Source of the DNA: Flavobacterium daejeonense DSM 17708
GTDB lineage: Bacteria; Bacteroidota; Bacteroidia; Flavobacteriales; Flavobacteriaceae
Assembly (NCBI RefSeq): GCF_000425425.1
Contig: NZ_KE384374.1
Span: 84,930-148,929, forward strand
Reading direction: 5' to 3'
Length of the DNA stretch: 64,000 bases
Of this stretch, positions 26,626 through 34,605 are shown piece by piece. A program made the position numbers and the translations under genes. A model generated the notes under the pieces. It saw nothing but the letters and a program-made list of their open reading frames with translations. It was not told where the DNA came from and did not search any database. The stretch's first letter is position 1, and each line of letters starts with the position of its first letter.

Positions 26626-27606
26626 TTAAACGACCATCAAATTACAACCCCGGATATCCGAATTATCAAAACGTCCCAATACCTCGAAAGAGTTGTTGGG
26701 ATATTTTTTGCCTAAATCCTGCGTGGCAATAAAGGAACAGGAGTTGATATTAGCCAAATCAATCACGTTAATTCCACCTGTTTTTCCTTGTAAAACATAA
26801 GAAAGTGCATCTTCAGTATCGCGGATAAGAATGTTCATCCATGCCGGGCACTCAAAAATTCCGTCACCCAGGGAATAAGCCTGCGAAAGTAGTTCGGTCA
26901 TACCGTATTCTGAATGAATGGCTGCAACGCCAAATCCGGTACAAAGTTGTTGGTGAAGCTCTTCGCGAATCATTTCTTTGCGTTTGCCTTTCATTCCTCC
27001 GGTTTCCATGATAATGGTGTTTTGGAGCTGGAATTTTTGTTTTTCAATTAAGTCGAGTAACGCATAAGTAACGCCAATCAGGATTACATTTTGTCCGGAT
27101 TCGTCAAGTTCGATTAATTTTTTAATCAAATCATCGTGATTGTGCAGATAAAAACCACTTTCGGGATGATTGGAGAGTTTTATGAGATCTTCGACCATAT
27201 AAATTAAGGAAGAACCTTCTCTTTCTAAATAGGAAGGAAGCAGGGCTAAAACCACATAGTTTTCGATGTTGCCATAAAACTCCGAAAAGCCTTTTTGGTA
27301 ACTTTCCTCATAAAGACTTACATCGGTCACTAAGTGTTTGCTGGTAATCATTCCGGTAGTTCCGCTGCTGGTAAAAGTTGTCTGAACCGGATGAGTATTC
27401 GAAACTACATTATGGCTTTTGAAAAATTGGATAGGTAAAAACGGAATTTGTTGGAGTGATTTTACCTTTTGAACATCGGTTTTTAAAAAGTTGCAAAATT
27501 CCTGATATACTAAGTTGTTCTCATATTGATAACGGAATACTTTTAAAGCTATTTTTTCAAACTGCTTTTGACTTGAAATAGTAAAGATGTCAGTAGTTGT
27601 AATCAA
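26626..27606 (-). CDS. LuxE/acyl-protein synthetase-like AMP-forming enzyme
   Basis: 326 residues related to the LuxE/PaaK branch of adenylate-forming enzymes. The glycine/threonine loop TFTSSGTTGMITSKH (near 76-90) is the ATP-binding motif. IIMETGGMKGKRKEM and the HSEYGMTELLSQAY segment (near 230-245) match the A5-type motif. Such enzymes activate acyl groups; LuxE passes them to a fatty-acid reductase, but no luxC or luxD is nearby. In Bacteroidota, stand-alone LuxE-like proteins are often predicted acyltransferases of unknown role. Confidence 0.82.
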   Translation of the reverse strand: MITTTDIFTISSQKQFEKIALKVFRYQYENNLVYQEFCNFLKTDVQKVKSLQQIPFLPIQFFKSHNVVSNTHPVQTTFTSSGTTGMITSKHLVTDVSLYEESYQKGFSEFYGNIENYVVLALLPSYLEREGSSLIYMVEDLIKLSNHPESGFYLHNHDDLIKKLIELDESGQNVILIGVTYALLDLIEKQKFQLQNTIIMETGGMKGKRKEMIREELHQQLCTGFGVAAIHSEYGMTELLSQAYSLGDGIFECPAWMNILIRDTEDALSYVLQGKTGGINVIDLANINSCSFIATQDLGKKYPNNSFEVLGRFDNSDIRGCNLMVV

Positions 27607-27657
27607 GAAGTTTTTTTTGCAAAGGTATAAATTAAAAGCTGTTTATCTTGTCATAAA

Positions 27658-27687
27658 AAAAGCTTCAATTTTTAAGTTGAAGCTTTT
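27658..27687 (-). terminator. Terminator of the small T9SS gene
   Basis: An 11-bp stem (27658-27668 with 27677-27687), AAAAGCTTCAA/TTGAAGCTTTT. On the minus strand it is followed by more T residues, 18 nt after the stop at 27706. Confidence 0.85.
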
Positions 27688-27705
27688 AGTTTATAGTTTT
27701 ACAAA

Positions 27706-28047
27706 TTATCGTATGATGAGTTTGCGTGTGGCTGTAGCGTTGTCTTCGTTTATCTTGATAATGTAAACACCTGGAAAAAGGTTAGACACGTTCAGTTGTT
27801 CTCTGGAACTGAGTCGGGTTTGAAGTACTTGTTTTCCCAGAAGGTCAAAAATGATAATTTCTTTGTCACCATCATTTTTGGTTGAAATGGTTACTTTACC
27901 AGTATTAACAGGATTTGGGTACAAATTCAAACCCTCAATTACAGAGGGGGCATTTGGGTTTTGCAACTGCTTGCTTTCCTGAGCTTTGATGCTTAGGGAA
28001 CAGAAAAAAACCATTAAAAGAATACTATACAAGTAGTTTTTTTTCAT
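27706..28047 (-). CDS. Very small T9SS type A sorting-domain protein
   Basis: 113 residues consisting of a signal peptide (1-22, ending IKAQ), a ~15-residue linker and a complete T9SS type-A C-terminal sorting domain: GLNLYPNPVNTGKVTIST, VFDLLGKQVL-like IIFDLLGKQVLQ, and LFPGVYIIKI...TRKLIIR. There is no cargo domain. It could be a real short secreted protein or the sorting remnant of a larger gene. A good terminator follows. Confidence 0.85.
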   Translation of the reverse strand: MKKNYLYSILLMVFFCSLSIKAQESKQLQNPNAPSVIEGLNLYPNPVNTGKVTISTKNDGDKEIIIFDLLGKQVLQTRLSSREQLNVSNLFPGVYIIKINEDNATATRKLIIR

Positions 28048-28097
28048 TAGCCTGATTTTGATTAGTAAATATACGAAAAAATCAAATAGTATGCCAA

Positions 28098-28133
28098 AAA
28101 AAATGCCTTCCTAATTTTAGGAAAGCATTTTTT
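28098..28133 (-). terminator. Terminator of the beta-helix lipoprotein gene
   Basis: 16-base arms (28098-28113 and 28118-28133) pair with one mismatch around ATTT. The flanking A and T runs give a U tract on the minus strand. It lies 19 nt beyond the stop at 28152. Confidence 0.8.
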
Positions 28134-28151
28134 ATTAAGATGAAATATCTC

Positions 28152-29267
28152 TTAGTTGTTGAAGTAGTTTGTCCAAGCAAATACTGAAGTTGTAGCACCG
28201 GTTTGATTGGTAACATAAGCACCAATAGTGTTGTTAGCTGTTACAAAGTTAATTCCGTTAACTTTGAAATCTCCGGCTGCAATTCTGGCAGCAATTCCGG
28301 TACCAGCATTAATTTTAGCAAAATCAGCAGGCATATCACTATGAACATATAAGTTTGTGTAAGTTTGGATACCACCACCTTCTTTGAAGTTAATTGCTTT
28401 TTCAGAAGCTGTAAATTTAGCATCAGCACCTTTGTAGATTGAGATATTGTTAATTTTAGCGTTGGTCATTGGTTCTTTGATGTCGTTAGCTGCATTGTTA
28501 GAACCTTCAACTCCAGCAGCAGTAACTCCGGAAATATAAACATTTGAAAGGGTTCCTTGATAGCCATCAGCAAAATCCAATGAGTCATCATAAGAATTTA
28601 TAATCAATAAGTTTGAAGCATTTACAGCACCTCCAAAAAATTCGATACCATCATCACCGCTTTCAAGTGCAAAGATGTTGTTAACTACTGTTCCACTACC
28701 TACTCCAAAGAATGAAACTCCATTATATTCTTTAGATGAGTCGAATTTTGAACCAGTATAAGCAATTTTTAAATAAGTAATAGATCCGGAATTGTCAGCG
28801 TTATTGTTACCTCCGTAAAGTAGGTTTCCTACTTCAGATGATCCGTTATCTCCGGTATTTACTTTGGCATCACCGCAAATGATTAATCCACCCCAATCCG
28901 ATTGAGCAGGAGAAGCTTTACCAGAGGTCATCACAACTGGTTTAGTAGAGGTACCATTGATATAGATTTTTGCACCTCTTTCAACAGCAACATAAATTGT
29001 TTTTGCTTTTTCTGAATCGGCAGTTGGGTCAGATTGGATAGTTGTTCCGGCAGGGATAATTAAAGTAGCTCCTGATTTTACTACTAAGCCACCAGTTAAG
29101 GTATAAGTTTCATTTGCATCTAATGTTACAGTTCCTTCTGTAATATTACCTTTTAAGTCATCTACAACTACTTCAAATGAGCTTGATGAATCTGGAGTAG
29201 AATCATTACTACAGCTTGTAAAAGTTATACTTGCAATTGTTAAGATTGCTAAAATTGATTTTTTCAT
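28152..29267 (-). CDS. Surface beta-helix lipoprotein, predicted phosphate-regulated
   Basis: 371 residues. The lipoprotein signal ends ITFTSC (Cys19). The body has the repeating hydrophobic rungs of a right-handed parallel beta-helix: GGLVVKSGATLIIPAGTTI, VVNNIFALESGDDGIEFFGG, SNLLIINSYDDSLDFADG and LSNVYISGVTAAG. Asp-rich loops such as SGDDGIEF and SYDDSLDF could bind metal or ligand. Relatives are often annotated vaguely as multidrug transporters, which the sequence does not support. It has its own Pho-box-like promoter and lies after the TonB receptor, so it is probably a phosphate-starvation surface protein; the substrate is unknown. Confidence 0.75.
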   Translation of the reverse strand: MKKSILAILTIASITFTSCSNDSTPDSSSSFEVVVDDLKGNITEGTVTLDANETYTLTGGLVVKSGATLIIPAGTTIQSDPTADSEKAKTIYVAVERGAKIYINGTSTKPVVMTSGKASPAQSDWGGLIICGDAKVNTGDNGSSEVGNLLYGGNNNADNSGSITYLKIAYTGSKFDSSKEYNGVSFFGVGSGTVVNNIFALESGDDGIEFFGGAVNASNLLIINSYDDSLDFADGYQGTLSNVYISGVTAAGVEGSNNAANDIKEPMTNAKINNISIYKGADAKFTASEKAINFKEGGGIQTYTNLYVHSDMPADFAKINAGTGIAARIAAGDFKVNGINFVTANNTIGAYVTNQTGATTSVFAWTNYFNN

Positions 29268-29307
29268 TTTTTTTTAATTTTTGTTTTGTTGTTTATTATT
29301 AACACCG

Positions 29308-29315
29308 CAAAGTAA
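29308..29315 (-). promoter_or_regulatory. -7 box of the beta-helix lipoprotein
   Basis: The minus strand reads TTACTTTG, one mismatch from TAnnTTTG, and lies exactly 20 nt downstream of the Pho-box-like repeats. The start codon follows about 40 nt later. Confidence 0.5.
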
Positions 29316-29335
29316 AGCAGTGATTGTTTTTCTTT

Positions 29336-29362
29336 AGTTAAGCAAGTATTACATTGTTGTTA
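29336..29362 (-). promoter_or_regulatory. Pho-box-like repeats before the beta-helix lipoprotein
   Basis: In the sense of the gene: TAACA-N6-TAATA-N6-TAACT, three 5-mers at exact 11-bp spacing. The last ends 20 nt before the -7 box. The arrangement is the same as upstream of pstS, the porin and the TonB receptor. Confidence 0.65.
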
Positions 29363-29429
29363 AGTATTCCTATTGTTTTTTTAGTTTTAATAACATTGAA
29401 TTTACATTGTTTGAAATGTTATAAATAAA

Positions 29430-29461
29430 AAGAGGCAGTCCGTTTATAATGACTGCCTCTT
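29430..29461 (-). terminator. Terminator of the TonB receptor gene
   Basis: A perfect 11-bp stem AAGAGGCAGTC/GACTGCCTCTT around a 10-nt loop, followed by TTTTATTTAT on the minus strand, 20 nt after the receptor stop. It separates the receptor from the downstream lipoprotein, which has its own promoter. Confidence 0.9.
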
Positions 29462-29481
29462 GGGTTTTGAAAGTTAGGATC

Positions 29482-32235
29482 TTAGAATTTATAGTTTAGT
29501 GATAAACTTAAATTAGAACCAATTTTGTAGGAACTTGCAAGAACATCAGTTGTTTTAATAAGAGGAGCTTTGCTTTGTTCACTAACTCTTCTGTAAGCTG
29601 GGTTTAAGATGTTTTTGTAAGCCAATCCAATTTTTAAATTTTTAGTCAAATTAGATTTTACAATAAAATCTAATCGGTTAATAGCTTTGTCCACAAGGTT
29701 TCCTCTGTCTTGTGTTCCAATTACAGCCAATTTATCGGATACATAGGCGTAGGTTAAAGTAGCTGTAATGTCTCTGTCTTCTTTGAATTCTTTTGTGAAA
29801 GATAAATCAGCATTGGCCAAAAAATCAGAAGCACCTGAAAGTTTGGAGTTTTTAAAGGTAAAGTTGGCACCAAATCCATTTTCAGTTACTACTTTAGTAT
29901 TGCTTAAATCCTGATCCTGATACATATAAGAACCATTAAAACCAAAAGCTAATTTGTCTTTTAAATCATTATGTTCTATTTCAAAAATGTTTTTTCTGAA
30001 CTCTACTTCAATTCCGGCTACCACTGCTTTGTCTCCGGTATTGGCATAGGTGATGTTTCCGGAAGAGGAGTTGGTGTACATTTCGTTGATAGGGTTTTGG
30101 ATTAGTTTTCCAAAAGCAGTTACCGAAACTAATTCGTCATTGCTTGGGAATAACTCCCAGCTCAAGTCGGCATTGTAATTTGTGGAAGCATATAATTTGT
30201 TATTACCTTCATAACTTTGACCAACTTCCTGGAAAAGAATTTTTACTTTTTCTTTAAATTGTGGTAAGGTGTAAGTGTTACTTGCCGCAAATTTTAAGTT
30301 TTGTTTATCGTTCAATTTATATTTTGCAATTACACTCGGTAGAAATTTTACCGGAGCATAAGTTCTGCCTGTTCCATCCGGAGCATCTAAACTTACGTAA
30401 AATACATATTGCTCAATTTGTTCAAATCTACCTCCAAGGATAACCGATAATCTGTCGGTGAAATCATATTTGATATTTCCAAAAACAGCATGAATGTTTA
30501 AATGACCATTGTAATATTGTGCAAGTTTACTGGAACTGTCTCCATCCGATAAATCGAAGTAATTACTACTTAAGTATAAGTCCGTGTTGTTAAAACCTTC
30601 GATAGGAAAAATGGTTTTGTTTGTTTGTGGAAAAAATGAATATTGTTGCGAATTGAAATCTACATTTTTCATTTTTCCGGAATAACCTAAGGTTGCTTTT
30701 CCTTTATAGTTGTCTTCTTTTTTAGCAAAATTATAACTAGCGGAAAGGTTAGCAGAAAATTCGTTTTCAGTTAGTGTTTGAAAATACCTGTGGTTGTCAA
30801 TACTGGCGTTTTTAAAGAAAGTGTAATTTGTTGATCCGTCTGAAGTAGGTACAAAAGTATTTTGCATACGATCCGGAATCGTGTTGTCAAGCATGCTGTA
30901 TCCAATGGCCCAATTCGTATTCCATCGGTCATTAAGTTTGTGTTTGCCCAATAATTGGTTTACAATTAATTGTGTTTTGTCAAAAGTTCCACGTTTGATA
31001 AAACCAACAGGATCATTTCCGGGAAACTCAATGTATTTACCATCATATTCGCTATAATCCTGTGATGTTGAGTTTAAAAACAAGGTAGTGAATAAGAGGG
31101 AGTTATTTGGGTTAATTTTGTAATTAGCGCTACCCATTACCGTAGTATTGGTGTTGTATTTATATGATTTTCTGTAAAAATCACTATTAGCTAAGCCTTG
31201 GGCTGTAATACTTGTTCTATAAACCCCTTCATTATATTTATTGTCATTGTCAAAGGAAGCGGTAATAAAGGTTCCGATACTTCCATTTTCGCCTACATTA
31301 AATTTTTTACCTCCTGATAAAGAAAAATTGTTGTTTAGTGTATATTTTCTTTCTTGTCTATCCCAACTTGTGGAGTAATTATAAGGTAATAAAGGGTTGT
31401 TAGGGGCATTGATTTTGTTAAAGCCTAAATAAGACGGACCGTCCTGTAAATAAAAATGATTTAATTTTAAAACATTAGTGTTTCCTCCAAGAGCTAATCC
31501 TAATTCTACAAAAGGATTGCCGCTCATCTTTTTGGATACAATGTCAACATTGGCACCTGAAAAATCAGCATAATTTTGGGATTCAAAAGTTTTGCTAATT
31601 CCAATAGATTCAACTATGTCAGTAGAGAATATATCTAAAAGGATATTTTTATTAGAAGGATTATTAGAAGGTAATGGTAAGCCGTTTAAGGTTGTAACAT
31701 TGTAACGGTCACCTAAACCTCTAACGAATACGCTTCCTGAGCCTTCCTGTTTGGTAATACCGCTAACTTTAGTTACTGCCGAAGCAACATCGCTCACTCC
31801 TTTTCTGGATAATTCCTGAGCTCCGATGGCTTGTTTAATCTCAACAGCTTCTTTTTGTTCGAGTAATAAAGCTGTTTCTTTTTGTCTGTTTACCGTTGCA
31901 GTAACTACTACATCTTTAAGAGCATAAGCGCCTGAAGACAAGGCCTGATTCATTTCAATTTTAGCGCCGGCAGTTACTTTTACCGAAACTTCTTTAGGTT
32001 CGTATCCTACAAATGAGAATTGTACCACATAGTTTCCGGGAGCAATACTAATACTGTATTTCCCATCTATATCTGTAGTTGCATTTACTTTAGTTCCTTT
32101 TACATTCACATTGGCAAAGGGTAAAGTTTCGTTGTTGGAATCTTTGTCTGTTATTACCCCTGAAATAGTACCTTTGGTTTGCGCAAAGCTTAGCGTAGTA
32201 ATAAAAAGTGTTAGAATAAATAATCTAAGTTTCAT
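29482..32235 (-). CDS. TonB-dependent outer-membrane receptor, predicted phosphate-regulated
   Basis: 917 residues: signal peptide (1-18), a carboxypeptidase-regulatory-like domain (about 24-105, with ISGVITDKDS and VQFSFVGYEPKEV), a plug domain (about 125-235, with VTKVSGITKQEGSGSVFVRGLGDRYNVTTLNG), then a 22-strand-type barrel ending LSLNYKF with terminal Phe. It imports a ligand using TonB energy. There is no SusD partner next to it; the downstream beta-helix lipoprotein may take that place. It is divergent from phoB and preceded by Pho-box-like repeats, which points to a phosphorus compound, but the ligand is not shown. Confidence 0.9.
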   Translation of the reverse strand: MKLRLFILTLFITTLSFAQTKGTISGVITDKDSNNETLPFANVNVKGTKVNATTDIDGKYSISIAPGNYVVQFSFVGYEPKEVSVKVTAGAKIEMNQALSSGAYALKDVVVTATVNRQKETALLLEQKEAVEIKQAIGAQELSRKGVSDVASAVTKVSGITKQEGSGSVFVRGLGDRYNVTTLNGLPLPSNNPSNKNILLDIFSTDIVESIGISKTFESQNYADFSGANVDIVSKKMSGNPFVELGLALGGNTNVLKLNHFYLQDGPSYLGFNKINAPNNPLLPYNYSTSWDRQERKYTLNNNFSLSGGKKFNVGENGSIGTFITASFDNDNKYNEGVYRTSITAQGLANSDFYRKSYKYNTNTTVMGSANYKINPNNSLLFTTLFLNSTSQDYSEYDGKYIEFPGNDPVGFIKRGTFDKTQLIVNQLLGKHKLNDRWNTNWAIGYSMLDNTIPDRMQNTFVPTSDGSTNYTFFKNASIDNHRYFQTLTENEFSANLSASYNFAKKEDNYKGKATLGYSGKMKNVDFNSQQYSFFPQTNKTIFPIEGFNNTDLYLSSNYFDLSDGDSSSKLAQYYNGHLNIHAVFGNIKYDFTDRLSVILGGRFEQIEQYVFYVSLDAPDGTGRTYAPVKFLPSVIAKYKLNDKQNLKFAASNTYTLPQFKEKVKILFQEVGQSYEGNNKLYASTNYNADLSWELFPSNDELVSVTAFGKLIQNPINEMYTNSSSGNITYANTGDKAVVAGIEVEFRKNIFEIEHNDLKDKLAFGFNGSYMYQDQDLSNTKVVTENGFGANFTFKNSKLSGASDFLANADLSFTKEFKEDRDITATLTYAYVSDKLAVIGTQDRGNLVDKAINRLDFIVKSNLTKNLKIGLAYKNILNPAYRRVSEQSKAPLIKTTDVLASSYKIGSNLSLSLNYKF

Positions 32236-32254
32236 GTTTTCTTTAAATTTTCTG

Positions 32255-32262
32255 CAAAGAAA
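32255..32262 (-). promoter_or_regulatory. -7 box of the TonB receptor
   Basis: TTTCTTTG on the minus strand, one mismatch from consensus, exactly 20 nt downstream of the last Pho-box-like repeat and 19 nt before the start codon. Confidence 0.45.
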
Positions 32263-32282
32263 TGGTAGCTTTGTAAAGTTGA

Positions 32283-32309
32283 TGTTAATCAGTTGTTACG
32301 ATTATGTTG
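32283..32309 (-). promoter_or_regulatory. Pho-box-like repeats before the TonB receptor
   Basis: In the sense of the receptor gene: CAACA-N6-TAACA-N6-TAACA at exact 11-bp spacing, ending 20 nt before the -7 box. It sits in the divergent region with phoB, so it could also influence phoB. Confidence 0.6.
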
Positions 32310-32324
32310 GTAAAATATTACCAA
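32307..32324. promoter_or_regulatory. Palindrome TTGGTAAAATATTACCAA between receptor and phoB
   Basis: Seven-base arms TTGGTAA/TTACCAA around AATA, overlapping the outer end of the Pho-box-like repeats by three bases. Its form suggests a dimeric regulator's site. No candidate protein can be assigned from the sequence. Confidence 0.45.
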
Positions 32325-32413
32325 ATTGTTATCTTTTTAAATTACGGTTAACAGGAGTTTTATGCTGTTTTTTTATTGTTACATTTACAACGCAAAAGAA
32401 AATTTGCTAGATT

Positions 32414-33100
32414 ATGAAAAAGAAAAACACGAAGATTTTACTGGTAGATGACGAACCAGATATTTTAGAAATTGTAGGTTATAATTTGACTCAGGAAGGC
32501 TACCAAATTGTTACAGCCTCTAATGGAAAAGAAGCGATAGCTAAGGCTAAAAAAGAATTGCCTAATCTAATTATAATGGATGTCATGATGCCTGAAATGG
32601 ACGGAATGGAAGCCTGTGAAAACATCCGGGCCATTCCTGAACTGAGTGATGTAATCATTACTTTTCTAACAGCAAGAAGTGAAGATTATTCTCAGGTGGC
32701 CGGGTTTGATGCCGGAGCCGATGATTATATTACGAAACCAATTAAGCCAAAGTTATTAGTAAGTAAAGTAAAAGCTTTATTAAGAAGATTAAAAGAAGAA
32801 GGTGCTCAGGACAGCGAAACGCTAAATGTAGGCGGAATCGAAATTAATCGGGAAGAATATAAGATCATCAAAGACGATGTAGAGATTGCTTTGCCTCGCA
32901 AAGAATTCGAATTGTTTTATCTTTTGGCTTCTAAACCAGGTAAGGTTTTTAAAAGAGATGAAATCTTAGATAAGGTTTGGGGGAACGAAGTGGTAGTAGG
33001 CGGAAGAACGATTGATGTCCACATTAGAAAACTACGCGAGAAAATTGGTGATGACCTTTTTAAAACGATAAAAGGGGTAGGTTACAAATTTGAAGTATAA
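32414..33100 (+). CDS. phoB: PhoB-like response regulator (OmpR family)
   Basis: 228 residues: a receiver domain (7-125) with the acidic pair DDE at 12-14, phosphoacceptor Asp56 in IIMDVMMPEMDG and Lys in DDYITKPIKPK, then an OmpR-type winged helix (about 135-228) with FELFYLLASKPGKVFKRDEIL and VVGGRTIDVHIRKLREKIG. It is followed 38 nt later by a PhoR-like kinase and by the full pst-phoU set, which makes it the phosphate-starvation regulator and the likely binder of the TAACA repeats found here. No convincing box lies in front of its own gene. Confidence 0.92.
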   Translation: MKKKNTKILLVDDEPDILEIVGYNLTQEGYQIVTASNGKEAIAKAKKELPNLIIMDVMMPEMDGMEACENIRAIPELSDVIITFLTARSEDYSQVAGFDAGADDYITKPIKPKLLVSKVKALLRRLKEEGAQDSETLNVGGIEINREEYKIIKDDVEIALPRKEFELFYLLASKPGKVFKRDEILDKVWGNEVVVGGRTIDVHIRKLREKIGDDLFKTIKGVGYKFEV

Positions 33101-33138
33101 TTGTTATTATCTTTGAAGTAACCTGATATAATTATTCA

Positions 33139-34260
33139 ATGAAAATAAGTTTTAAAAAAACCTATAAGTTTGCCATAAAATCGGCATTTTACATCAGTCT
33201 TTTTTCTACTGCTTTTGTTCTCGGTTTGGCAATGATAATTTTTAAAGTTGATCCTAAAAGTCTCTGGGTTTTTGGGATCATTTTTGTTTTTGCTATTTAC
33301 CTCTTTTCTTTTTTGGTGTTGCAATATCGGGTAGAACGTTTTATTTACCGAAGGGTGAAAAAAATCTACGACGATGTTTCTTTGTTAGAATCCAGCACAT
33401 TGATTAATCAGCCCATAACTACCGACATGGAAACTTTGACCCGAGAGGTTAAAAAGTTTGCTACCGATAAAAAACTGGAAATAGAAATGCTACAGGTTCG
33501 TGAGGAATACCGAAGAGAGTTTCTGGGAAATATTTCACATGAATTAAAAACACCTCTTTTTACCGTTCAGGGTTATATCTCTACGTTATTAGACGGAGCG
33601 ATGGATGACAAAACCATTCGAAAAAAATATTTAAAACGAGCCGATAAAGGTGTCGAGCGTCTTATATATATAGTAGAAGATTTGGATATGATTACCAAAT
33701 TAGAATCGGGAGATTTAAATTTGGAGATTACCGAATTTGATATTGTCGAATTGATTCGCAATGTTTTTGACTTATTGGAAATGAAAGCCGATAAGAAAAA
33801 AATATCGCTAGCTTTCGAAAACGAATACATTCGTCCCAATTTTGTCAGAGCTGATAAAGATAGAATTCAGCAGGTAATTGAAAATTTAATTGTCAATTCT
33901 ATTAAGTACGGAAAAAAAGGAGGTGTCACCGAAGTGGCTGTGGTGAATTTGACTAAAGAAAAGGTTTTGGTTCGCATCAGTGATGACGGTGAAGGAATTG
34001 AACAACAAAATATCCCGAGATTGTTTGAGCGGTTTTATCGCGTGAACAAAAGTGGTTCCCGTGCCGAAGGAGGTTCCGGTTTGGGGCTGGCAATTGTGAA
34101 ACACATCATCGAAGCGCATAAAGAAAAAATTTATGTAGAGAGTGAATTCGGTATTGGTTCAGAGTTTTCTTTTACGGTTGAAAAGGCAGGAGTAAAAGAA
34201 GAAAAAAAGGAGCCTAAAAAAATAATAGACGAAGAGGAGGAAGAAGATGATGATGAATAA
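33139..34260 (+). CDS. phoR: PhoR-like sensor histidine kinase
   Basis: 373 residues: two transmembrane helices (about 13-35 and 45-63) with almost no periplasmic part, so it probably senses through the Pst-PhoU complex and not by direct binding. A HisKA domain carries His134 in NISHELKTPL, and an ATPase domain has the N box ENLIVNSIKYG, G1 DDGEGI and G2 GGSGLGLAIVKH. The last residues are very acidic (EEEEEDDDE). It follows phoB on the same transcript. Confidence 0.9.
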   Translation: MKISFKKTYKFAIKSAFYISLFSTAFVLGLAMIIFKVDPKSLWVFGIIFVFAIYLFSFLVLQYRVERFIYRRVKKIYDDVSLLESSTLINQPITTDMETLTREVKKFATDKKLEIEMLQVREEYRREFLGNISHELKTPLFTVQGYISTLLDGAMDDKTIRKKYLKRADKGVERLIYIVEDLDMITKLESGDLNLEITEFDIVELIRNVFDLLEMKADKKKISLAFENEYIRPNFVRADKDRIQQVIENLIVNSIKYGKKGGVTEVAVVNLTKEKVLVRISDDGEGIEQQNIPRLFERFYRVNKSGSRAEGGSGLGLAIVKHIIEAHKEKIYVESEFGIGSEFSFTVEKAGVKEEKKEPKKIIDEEEEEDDDE

Positions 34261-34284
34261 TTGAGTCTGTTTTTTGTCTTAATA

Positions 34285-34325
34285 AATAAGGGTGTAGTTC
34301 ATTAGAACTGCGCCCTTATTTTTTT
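34285..34325 (+). terminator. Terminator of phoB-phoR
   Basis: 16-base arms (34285-34300 and 34305-34320) pair with two G-T wobbles around ATTA, followed by TTTTTG. It lies 24 nt after the phoR stop. Confidence 0.88.
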
Positions 34326-34527
34326 GCTTTTTACTCAAAATTTAAGCCAGATTGTTGCTTTTGGGAAGAATAAAAAATAGCATTTTTTCAATGTTAATAA
34401 ATTGTTAAGCAATAAAACAACTTGTTAGGTCTTATGAATACTGGGTTTTGTTGTTTTTAAATCTCGTTTTTCTGACATTGTTATTTGTCTAATGTGAACA
34501 AATCTTTACGTTGTGGTGTCTTAAAGG

Positions 34528-34543
34528 TAACTCAGGCTTAATA
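34528..34543 (+). promoter_or_regulatory. Pho-box-like repeats before the porin gene
   Basis: TAACT-N6-TAATA at 11-bp spacing, ending exactly 20 nt before the -7 box at 34564. The upstream third repeat is degenerate (TGTCT). Same geometry as at pstS. Confidence 0.6.
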
Positions 34544-34563
34544 TTTAAAAGAAAGTTTAATAT

Positions 34564-34571
34564 TAGGTTTG
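34564..34571 (+). promoter_or_regulatory. -7 box of the porin gene
   Basis: TAGGTTTG, an exact TAnnTTTG match, 34 nt before the porin ATG. No TTG is present at the -33 position; the Pho-box-like repeats occupy that place. Confidence 0.6.
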
Positions 34572-34605
34572 CATTAAAATAATACAATATTGATTCTAAG
34601 TTAAA

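Larger units (their letters stand above)
34261..34605 (+). other. 345-nt gap between phoR and the porin gene
   Basis: It holds the phoBR terminator (34285-34325), an AT-rich stretch with a plus-sense TGTTA-N6-TGTTA pair at 34392-34407 and the porin promoter region (34528-34571). No protein-like ORF is visible. The 34392 pair is far upstream of the -7 box and in the opposite orientation, so it may be an extra regulator site or chance. Confidence 0.6.

Noticed and set aside
26626..27606. Bioluminescence operon suggested by the LuxE-like gene
   Set aside because: No luciferase, luxC or luxD homologue lies nearby; LuxE-like folds are common in non-luminous Bacteroidota.
32338..32387. Pho box for phoB itself (TAACA at 32349)
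   Set aside because: No second repeat lies at 11-bp spacing, and the distance to the nearest -7-like box (TACATTTA, 32380) is 26 nt, not 20.
34392..34407. TGTTA-N6-TGTTA pair far upstream of the porin as its main Pho box
   Set aside because: It has the 11-bp spacing but opposite orientation and lies about 155 nt before the -7 box; the pair at 34528-34543 fits the common geometry better.
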